This document shows, piece by piece, positions 56,101-64,000 of a DNA stretch of 64,000 nucleotides. Numbering within the stretch: the stretch's first letter is position 1; each line of letters opens with the position of its first letter. The DNA comes from Cyanophora paradoxa (taxonomy: Eukaryota > Glaucocystophyceae > Cyanophorales > Cyanophoraceae): assembly GCA_004431415.1 (NCBI GenBank), contig QPMI01000088.1, positions 124,001 to 188,000 on the forward strand, given 5' to 3'. The position numbers were made by a program, and so were the translations under genes. The notes beneath the pieces were generated by a model. It ran no database searches. It had not been told where the DNA came from and saw only the letters and a program-made list of their open reading frames with translations.

Positions 56101-59100
56101 CCAGCGACCCCGACGAGCCGCCTGCGCCCCGCGCGCGCGCCTCGGTCGCCCGAAGACGCCCGCGGGCTGCCAGCGCGGCGTCGGCGAGCGCACCCATCGC
56201 CAAGAACGGGGCTCTACTCGAAGTCCGAGTCGGCCCGTTCGCGAGCCTGCGCCCGCGTCAAAAGCCGGTACTCGCACGCAGGGCGCTGATCGAGAATGAT
56301 GGCGCACGCAGAGACGGTGAACGGGTTGCCCCCCGACCCCGTCACGATCTGCGGAATCGGAACACGGCCGTGAGACGGCCGCCGGTCGATCCCGAATCAT
56401 CGTTTAATCGGGCTCGCCGTGGTGTAGCGCATGACGGAGGTGGCGGCGGAGTTGGCGGTGAGGTTAAGGGCGACGGCGTGGAGGGCGAGCGTCCCGCCCG
56501 CGCCCGTCTGCACGGCCACGAAGAGCACCCCGCAGTCCCGCTCCCGCAGCTGCACCGACGCCGTCGAGATGTCCTTCGTCTTGACCGACCAGTTCTGCGG
56601 CGCGGCGCGGCGCGGCGCGGTTGAGCTCAGCGCGGCGCCGCGTCCATCGGATCCGACCGAGCGTGTCAAGTACCGGGCGGAGCTGGAACATGGCGTACGA
56701 GCTGCGCGGCGAGTTCGCGATGCCGGACGGCGTCATCCCCGAAATGTTGTCTGCGCTCGGGTGAGGGGGACGGAGAAGTGCTAGCGGGGCAGCTGAAAGA
56801 AGTGCGGCTCACAGAGCGTGAATTTCAGGGAATCCTCGTCAGTCACGTTGGGCGAGACCGTCATGAAGACCTGACGAAACAACAATCAGACGCCCGAGCT
56901 TCAGATTTCAAGCCACGCCTGAGGCCCCCCGCGCGCGGGGGTGCCCGGGGGCGGACCGTGCCGGCGAGGCAGGTCCAGATGGTGGTGCGGGAGGCGGCCG
57001 AGTTGCTCGAGAGGGCGGCCGCGTCGGAGAGCGTCGCCTCGACGCCGGAGGAGGCCCAGGCGATGAACTTGCCGTTCTGCTGCATGAGGAGCACGTCCTG
57101 GTTGATCCACGCGAAGCCGACCCCGATCCCCTCGAACGTCCTCGTCGCGATCTGCCGCCGATCGCGACGCCGCGTCAGCCAGTCGCACACGCGCGATTCC
57201 AAAACTGTTCCCCCGCACCGTGGTCTTGGAGCTCGCGTCGATGACGTCGGCGCGCATTGTCGTGAAGCTCGACGTCGTCGCGCTCCCGTCGTCCAAGCAC
57301 GCTGCCGGCCCGGCGTCAGCGGCCGGCCAACGCTCGACGATCACGAAGCTTAAGCCGGCGCGCACTCCCCGAGACGCAGGTGAGGGCGACGACGTATCTG
57401 CGGCTCCGGCTGCGCGCGCGCGCGCGCGCGTGTCGGCGCGGGCGGCCGCGGTGGAGCTGGGTTAGAATTGGGAGCCGGCCGCGGGCGCACCTGACGGCGA
57501 GCTGGAGGGCGGCGGTGGGCGTCTTGGTCGAGGGCGGGCACGCGAGGATGTCCGCCGACACGGCGAACGAGCGCGCCCCGGCGATTGAGCTCAGGTCCTG
57601 CCAGCGCAGCACCGTCCCTGCGCGCGCGGAGCGGCGCGGTCGAGTCGGGCGGGGGGGCGGCGGGGCGAGGCGCCTCGCTCACCGTCGGAGAAGAGGACGA
57701 TGAGGTCGGAGCCATCCTCGGCGACCGAGAGCTTCTGGGGCATCGCCGACGCCGTCACGGTCGCGTTCGAGCACTGACGGCCGCCGGTGAGGGCGAGAGA
57801 GGGCGAGAGAGAGCGGCGGCGAGCGAGCTGGGCGGCGGGTCACCTTCGCCTTCAGCTCCTCCATGTTCCGGTACAGCGACACGCCGCCGACTCGCGTCAG
57901 GAGCTGCGGGGCCGGCCCGAGTCGGCGCCGGCTCGACCTCGAGTCGGATGGAGAGCAGAGCGGGCGCCGCACCCTGCGGAGCGTGTTGACGGCGTACCGC
58001 TCGGTGACCAGGTCCCTGCTCGAGAGGTTGAAGGCCTGGCGCACTGCGCGGCGAGGTCACGCGCGCCGGCGCCGGCCGCGCTGGGCACGCGGGGCCGGGC
58101 GGACCGCCCTGGAGGGCGTAGAGGATGCCGAGGTCCGCCCACGCCGTCTCGTACGCTTGCCCTGCGCGCGCGCCACGGTTGGACGAGCCCTCGTCACAGG
58201 AAGCGAGCCGAGCATTGACAGGACAAGGCACCGGCGCTGGAGAGGGAGTGGGCGGTGTTGACGGCGAGCGCCGTGACGGCCTTCTTCTCGGAGGCCTCCG
58301 CCAGTGTCTGTGCCTTGCGCGCCTCCTCCGCCGAAGCTTCCGCGAGCGCCCGCGCCGCGGTCGCCTCCGCCGCCGACTTCTCCGCCGCTATTCGCGACGC
58401 GTTCGCTTGCGCCGTCGCGTTCTGAGCCGCGCCGCGCTCAACGGTCGGTGCGCGGGGGGCGGCGAGGCGGCGGAGCGGCGCACCTGCGCGATCAACGTCT
58501 GCTGCTCTGCCACCTCTTTCGCCGCCTGCGCGCGCAAGCCGCGGTGAGCGCGGTCGGAACAACCAGCTCGCGGCGCCGCGCGCGCACCACAGCGGCATTC
58601 CGCTGGACCGTTGCTTCTGCCGCGCTTGAATCCGCCTGCAGCTTGAGCTGGACCGCCCACCCGACGATGCCACACGCTGCCAATAACAACAGAATCTGCA
58701 GGGCGTTGTATCAGCGCAAAGACGAGAAGGCGACGGACAACGAGGTGCACTGCACTCGAACCGATAGAATGGACAAAGAAATGATCATCGTGACGATGCG
58801 CTTCTCTCGTTGTCGCACGAGCTGCCTGCTCATCTCCACATAGCGGATCTGCGAAGGCGGTGGCCCGAAGACGACAGCTTCAACGTGGAAGAGCAAACCG
58901 CGTCAGGGGTCGGTTTGGGTTTCTTGTCCGTCGTCAGCGCCTGCTGTATGACGGAGGCCGCGAGCTCCACCTCTCGCTCGTTGGATATGAGCAGCGTTTT
59001 TGACTCCTGTTCTTCCATCCTGCCAGGCCCTGAGGCATCAGCTCCTAGCAACCTGGGGGTGCAGAACAGAAAGACAGACCACTGGGCGCATCCCGTGGCG

Positions 59101-60931
59101 ATGCGCGTGAGCACTTTGATGTAGTCGGCGTCCGACTGGCACGCGGCCACGATTTGCCCGATCTGGGGTACGGCATTCGATTTGGTGGAGGCGGGGGGCG
59201 GAATCGCGCATGGGTACCGCGATGTCGAAGTCGTCCGAGACGCGCGCGTAGATCTGGGGCCGTAGGCGGGTCACGTCAGATGATCATGAGGGGCGCGGGA
59301 AGGACGCGTCGAGGGGTGCCGGGGCGGACCCAGTTGATGCCGGCGAGCTCTTCCGGGATGTTGTTGCACTGCGGGGGCGCAGTCAGCGCGGGGGGAGTGG
59401 GGCGGGGGAGGGGGGGGGGGGGGTTGGGGGGAGGGGGGGGGGGTTGAGGGGGAGATGGTGGTGGGGGAGAGGGGGTTGAGGATGTGGGTGGGGGTGGGGT
59501 GGGGGTAGGGGACGGTGGGGAGGGAAGGAGGAAGGATACGAGGGGTAGGGGACGTAAAGGGAGGAAGAATGAGTGGAATTGGAGATGCAGAGGAAGAGCA
59601 GGAAGAAGAGGGGTGGTTGAAGTGGCGGGGGGGGGGGGGGGGGGAAGGGGAGGGCGAGGGGGGGGCGATGTTTGGAGGGACGGGGGGTGGGGAGGGGGTA
59701 AAGGGAGGAATGGGGAAGAAGGTGGGGGCTGGAGAGCGGGGGAGGGGTCCAGGCGAGACGTGGCAAGCCCGCCCGCGGCAAGACCACGGGGAAGGGCTTC
59801 GAAAGGGGGGGGGGGAAGGATGGGGGGGTAAGACGGCACCGGCTCATAGAGGACAGGGAGCAGGCGCTTGTTCTGCTCGAGGGCGACCTCGAGCTCCTTC
59901 CTGCACTCGTCGCTTGCGATCCAGTCCTGCGCCGTACCCCTCTTCAGATGCGGGGAGGGGGAGGGAGCGAAGGAGGGGGTACCGGCGACAAGACGAAGAT
60001 TACGTTCTCGCTGCACTGGATCCCCGCCTTGATCATCGCGCGCCAGTCGACCTGGGGGGCTACGCGTCGAGCGGTGCGGCGCCGCGGGCCTCGGAATGCG
60101 CGTACCCCCACGGGAATGTCCTCGTAGTCGACCCAGAGGGTGAGGTTGAGGCCGCGCAGCGCCTGCGGGGGCGCCGGCGGTTCAGCGGGGCGGGCGGGCG
60201 GGCCGCGCGGGCGGGGCGGGGTGGGGCGGGGCGGGGCGGGCGCACGCGGACGAGGCCCTCCACAAAGACCTTGTTGCGCCTACTGTACGAGACGAAGGCC
60301 TGCGGGCGGCCGGTCGGCGCGGCGCGCGGCGCGCGGGGCGCGGCGGGGGCGCACGTTGCGCTGGTTCGTCTTCTTCGTGAAGGCCTCGAGGGCCTGCGCC
60401 GCGCGGGGCTCGGCGGGCGAGCTCGAGGGCGGAGGCAGCGCTGGGGCGCACCTGGTCGGCGCGGCGGGCGCGGAGGGCGTGGGCCGCCATCGCCTCGGGC
60501 CCCAAGGAGCCCATGAGCCCTTTAGCGATCACGCTCATCTTGGCGCTGCTGGCGCCCGGCGGGCGCTTCGTCTCCGCGGTCCCCTGCGCGCCGGCCGCGG
60601 CGCCGGCGACCGCGGCTGCAGGCGGGTGCGAGGGAGGCGCCGGTGCTGCTGTCTGCGGCTGCGCAGAGCTCTTTTCCGCACTAAAATCCGGTGACTCGAG
60701 CTGCAGGCTCTCCTCCGCGGCTCCGCCGGCCGCGAAGGCAATGCGCACGACGCCGGCATCCGACGAGGGCTCCGTGCCTCCGCGCCCCGTCTGTGTCTGT
60801 TGTGCGTACTGAGGTGTCTCTGGGCCGGGATTGAGTGCCGACGGCCGGGGCGGCGAGTCCGAGCCGAGTTTGGGAGGGCTCCGCGGAGCAGAACCCGGCG
60901 GCTCGGGGTGCACGCGTGCCTTGTCTGGCAT
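53136..60931 (-). CDS. TIR domain / transmembrane helix / beta-propeller protein of bacterial type
   Basis: ATG at 60931 (MPDKARVHPEPPG) begins a Pro/Ala-rich leader. The TIR domain follows: AFVSYSRRNKVFVEGLV, LRGLNLTLWVDYEDIPVG, DWRAMIKAGIQCSENVIFVL, ASDECRKELEVALEQNKRLL and IPEELAGINWV (60.3-59.3 kb). The Glu of the C-x-x-E-L motif, the NAD-cleaving residue in enzymatic TIRs, is present. Next come PPPSQIRYVEMSRQLVRQRE and one membrane helix, ILLLLAACGIVGWAVQL (58.7 kb). Then an Ala/Glu-rich coiled coil (AQTLAEASEKKAVTALAVN) and FNLSSRDLVTERYAVNTLRR. The long WD40-like propeller includes DSVFFTPDGRYLAIGG, VIVSVHASADSRLIVLADSK and HTDASADFVASASTDGRR. The end (ACAMVKRSLSESEF ... YTDTCPG, stop 53136) matches the ending of bacterial TIR-WD40 proteins. 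Role in NAD-based defence or signalling is inference. It has dozens of introns and typical local base composition. Confidence 0.8.
54923..54948. repeat. 26-nt poly-G run in an intron
   Basis: Lies between propeller exons (around YRLPAVPAR and GDASRYGLNAGG) of the TIR gene; polypyrimidine in the transcript. Confidence 0.85.
59369..59839 (-). other. Unusually long, purine/pyrimidine-skewed intron inside the TIR domain
   Basis: 471 nt between the exon ending LLPVLYEP (GT donor) and the exon starting CNNIPEELAG (CAG acceptor), phase 0. The minus strand is almost pure C/T for about 350 nt. Other introns in the window are mostly 45-140 nt. The long open frames seen here are Pro/Ser low-complexity and not coding. 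Confidence 0.75.
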
Positions 60932-61214
60932 GATGCCGACACTAGCTAGCTAGCTAAGTCCTGCGGCGACGGCAGCCCAGGCGTCCACAAGCTCGGCGGC
61001 TTCGCTCGGCCTACGGGGCATGCGGCAAGCGCCCGCGAAGCCGCGCTGGGTTGCAGAGAAGCTAAGTACGCTGGCCGGGCCGGGCGGGTAGCAAAGAGAC
61101 CAGCTCCGAACAGGAGACCGGCCGCCGGCTAAGATGAGTCTGCGTACCCCCCTCAAGAAGCAAACTTCCCGAGAAGCTGTCCTCGGCTGCTAGCTGAAGG
61201 CGCCGCAGTCGGAG
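60932..61214. promoter_or_regulatory. Divergent promoter region, TIR gene / asparagine-synthetase-like gene
   Basis: 283 bp between the two start codons. It contains ACTAGCTAGCTAGCTAAG immediately upstream of the TIR gene start. No standard promoter motif is recognisable; the role is inferred from layout. Confidence 0.4.
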
Positions 61215-64000
61215 ATGACGCTTCCTGCGGATGCGGAGCGAGCGGCGGCAGCCCGCGCGGCCGTGCTGGGGGCGCTCGCCCGCTCTGTGCCCTGCGACTG
61301 CCTTCTGCTTTCCGGTGGCCTCGATACGAGCATCATTGCCGGTAAGCGATCTCCGCAGATCGCGGTCTTTCTGCTGACGCGCGCCGCAGAGGTCGATTCG
61401 AATCCCACTCGGTCCGCGCGCGCCGGCGCCGGCGCTCACATTCAACTCGAGCGCAGGCGGGGCGAGAGGTTGGTCTCTCTTTTCGGGCAGCTATCACTGT
61501 GACGTGCGGGGACGCGGCTACGGACCTGGAGCACTCCATCCGGGTCGCCGAGCGCGCGGGTGCGACGACGGGGGCCTCCCTAGGCCTTTGCGCACGACCG
61601 GCGGTACGCGTCAACGACTCCGCGCGGCAGGGATCCCCGAGCACATCGTCCTGCGCGTGCCGCACCCGCGCGAGCTGATCGAGGACGCCGAGCTGCTCTC
61701 CTTCACCGTCCGCGCCTGCGGCTCATTCGACCCGATGGAGTGCGCCCGCGACCCGCCCGCGACCCGGCCTCGTGCCCGAGCCCCGCGCCGCAGGATACGG
61801 AACGCGATCGTGACGGCGCACGCGATGCGGGAGGCGAAGCGGCGCGGCTTCGCGAGCGTCGCGACGGGCGACGCGGCCGACGAGCTCTTCGCCGGCTACT
61901 CGTTCCTCCACGCCATGCCCGCCCCCGACCTCCGCGCCTGGACCGCCCGCCTCGTCGGCCACATGCGCTTCTCCGCCCTCTTCTTCGGTGCGCGCCGTAC
62001 CCCCCCCCCCCCCCCCCCCCGCACCGCGCCCCGACGGCGGGGGCGGGCCAGGGCGGGAGCTGGGCCTCCGCGTGTGCCAGCCGTTCCTGGACCCCGCCGT
62101 GGTCGACTTCGCCCTCACCTGCTCGAAGGCCCGTCCCGCGTGGCCCCGCGCCCCGCCCCGGCCCCGGCCCCGGCCGACGCGCCCCCGCAGGAGGAGCTCG
62201 TGGGGCCCTCGGAGGAGGAGGGGGCGCGGGGGGCGGGGGGGGGCGCGGCGCCGGCGACGCTCGGCAAGCTCCTCCTCCGGCGCGCCTTCCCGGAGGCCTC
62301 CTCCCGCTGGCGCAGGAAGGACCCCTGCGAGGGTCCGCTGTACCCCTTCCGCCCCGGGGCTGCCCGCGGCTCCCCCTTTGACGCCCTCGCCCTCGCGGCG
62401 CAGTCGGGGCGGGCACGACGGGCCTCCCGCAGTACTTCGAGGCGGCCGTCGACGCGGCTGACCTCGAGGCGGAGCGGGCGCGCATCCTCCGGGAGGACCG
62501 CGTTCGAATCCGGGACGCCGAGCACCTCGTCTACTACCGGCCCGCCCGCCGCCCCCCGCGCCGCGCCGCCTGCGCCGCCTGCGCCGCCTCCGCTGCGGGC
62601 TGACGCCGGCGCACCCGCCTTGGCGCAGGGCCTTCCGGCGGGAGTTCCGGGACCTGGCGGCGGGGCCGGTGGCGCGGTTCGGGGACGACCCGTGCCGCTC
62701 CTGCGGCTTCCAGCTCGAGCGCCCCGAGCAGGTCCCACCGCCCCGCCTCTCCGGCTCCGAGGGCCGGCCGCTCGAGCGCCTTCGCCCCCCGGCAGCGCTT
62801 CTGCGTGGTGTGCGGGGAGTGGCCGGCGCGGGAGGAGGGGCCCCCGGCGGGCCCCGCGGAGCCCGAGCCTCCGCTCTCCCACGAGGCGGCGATCTCCCTC
62901 CTGCTCCGCTGGTTCGACCTGCGCCGCCCCCAGGTGCCCCCGCGCCCGCCGGCGCCCGACCTAAGGCGGGGCGGCGCGAGCGGGGGCGGGCCGGGGCCAG
63001 GACGTGTGGCGGGAGATGGCGAGCGGGCAGATCGGGCGCCTGTGGGAGGCCCTCTGGTTCTGCAAGGGCGAGCAGCGGGCCGTGGACGCCGAGATGCGGG
63101 CCTTCGCCGAGCGCCTCGGGCTGGCGCGCGCGGCCGACTCGCCCGAAGGCATCGAGGCGGCGTGCGGGGCGGCGCTGGCGGGGCCCGACGAGCTCCTCGC
63201 CGCCTCCCTCGTCGCCTTCGACCAGGTCCGTGCCCGAGGGCGCCCCGCCGCGCCCCGCGCCGACCCGCCCTCCGCCCCAGCTGCCGCGGAACGCCTTCCG
63301 GGGCACGCCGCGCGCGTACGCCTTCGACGCGGCGGCGCGGCGGCTCGCGCGCGCCCTCGCCGAGCGGCGGCGGCCCGCGCGGATCCGGAGGGCGGGGGCG
63401 GGGCCGAGGGCGGGGCGCCGGGGCGGGGCGGGGCGGGCCTGCCGACGCACCTCCTCGTCTTCTACATCATGGCCTTCGTGCACAGCGAGGTCGGCGCCCC
63501 TCTCTCCCTCTCTCCCTCTCTCCCTCTCCCCCCTTCCCCACCCCCCCCACCCCACCCCCCGACCCCCGACCCCCCCCCCCCCCCCCCCCCTCCTCCTCCT
63601 TCTTCTCCTCGCGCCCCACTCCCTCTAACCGCCGGCGCGGGGCGCAGGAGGCGGGGGACCAGCGGCACGCGGAGGAGGTCATCCACGCGGAGCTCTCCCG
63701 CAGGCAAGCCTCGGCGCCCTCCGCAGCGCACCGTGCAGCGGCTCGCAATCGCCGAGGCCGTTCGAATCGAACTTGAACCGCACCCGCGCAGGAGGAACGT
63801 CGACGAGAACATTCGGAAGACGGTCGCGCAGGTGCCCGCCCCGTCCCGCGGCCCCGGCCCCCGATCGGGCTTCGAAATTCGCGCGTCTGACGCGTCTGCG
63901 CTGCGCTGGGGCGCCGCGTGCGGGGGAGTCAGATCGCGCGGAACCACCGGGAGCGGGTGGAGGCCTTCGGCGCGCGCCCTCCTCCGGCCCCGACGCGCCC
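61215..64000 (+). CDS. Asparagine-synthetase-like ATP pyrophosphatase with C-terminal zinc ribbon, runs off right edge
   Basis: Starts MTLPADAERA at 61215 (context GAGATGA) and goes directly into the PP-loop LLLSGGLDTSIIA. Next come ITVTCGDAATDLEHSIRVAE, IPEHIVLRVPHPRELIEDAE, ATGDAADELFAGYSFLH, LRVCQPFLDPAVVDFAL and LGKLLLRRAFPEASSRWRRK, the order of the asparagine synthase domain. The N-terminal glutamine amidotransferase domain of standard AsnB is absent, as in some archaeal homologues. So ammonia or another nitrogen donor, or a different substrate, is likely. After GLPQYFEAAVDAADLEAERA there are paired Cys motifs, DPCRSCGFQL and RFCVVCGEWPA, a possible zinc site. A helical extension follows (VWREMASGQIGRLWEALWFC, THLLVFYIMAFVHSE, DQRHAEEVIHAELSRR). 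This joins in phase 0 and has no known match. The gene is incomplete at 64000; the extension could be a second gene. Confidence 0.75.
63570..63590. repeat. 21-nt poly-C run within a C/T-rich intron
   Basis: Part of a 140-nt pyrimidine-rich block (about 63495-63635) with CCCTCTCT repeats, between exons ending MAFVHSE and starting EAGDQRH. Confidence 0.85.

Noticed and set aside
59484-60016. Coding sequence in the G-rich block near 59.4-59.9 kb on either strand
   Set aside because: Apart from the TIR exon at its right end (DECRKELE) it is low-complexity Pro/Ser or Gly repeats, and its borders fit a phase-0 intron.
1-64000. Bacterial or phage origin, CRISPR array or operon structure
   Set aside because: Genes are interrupted by spliceosomal-type introns and include dynein, UBR7-like and Dpy-30 proteins; no regularly spaced repeats or phage genes were found.

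Overview
This window looks like nuclear DNA of a unicellular, flagellated eukaryote with a very GC-rich genome. The genes are split by many short introns of roughly 45-140 nt. Intergenic gaps are short and visibly more AT-rich than the genes. There are no operons, Shine-Dalgarno sites or phage genes. About half of the introns I could place by protein frame begin with GC instead of GT, usually as AG|GC...CAG|. That trait, together with a flagellar dynein, a soluble-type adenylyl cyclase and a DUF493 protein with a leader that could be a plastid transit sequence, points to an alga. A haptophyte is my best guess; dinoflagellate or pelagophyte are possible. The lineage is inference and was not checked against any database.

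Layout, left to right: an FCP1/NIF-type HAD phosphatase (-, open to the left edge); an F-box/leucine-rich-repeat-like protein (+); an 18.5-kb axonemal-type dynein heavy chain (-); a bacterial-like YGSN-motif protein (+); a soluble adenylyl cyclase homologue (-); a Dpy-30/glutathione S-transferase fusion (-); a lysophospholipid acyltransferase (+); a DUF493 protein (-); a WD40 region that reads straight into a UBR7-type UBR-box/PHD ubiquitin-ligase region (+); an EF-hand/single-membrane-span protein (-); unassigned exons (-); a Cys-containing repeat protein (-); a TIR / transmembrane / beta-propeller protein of bacterial architecture (-); and an asparagine-synthetase-like enzyme that leaves the window on the right (+).

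Genes are mostly arranged head-to-head and tail-to-tail. In two divergent pairs the start codons are only 35 and 97 bp apart, so promoters must be shared or overlap the neighbouring transcript. The dynein, the cyclase and the Dpy-30 domain are all of types common in cilia, but nothing in the sequence shows co-regulation.

Most striking points: the dynein has lost the Walker A lysine and Walker B acidic residues of AAA1, the site thought to power every active dynein, while AAA2 and AAA3 look intact; a TIR-beta-propeller gene of a kind typical of bacteria carries dozens of introns; and two domain fusions (Dpy-30-GST and WD40-UBR-PHD) look unusual. Exon boundaries were worked out by hand from protein continuity. 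Single-gene spans are therefore more reliable than individual splice sites.
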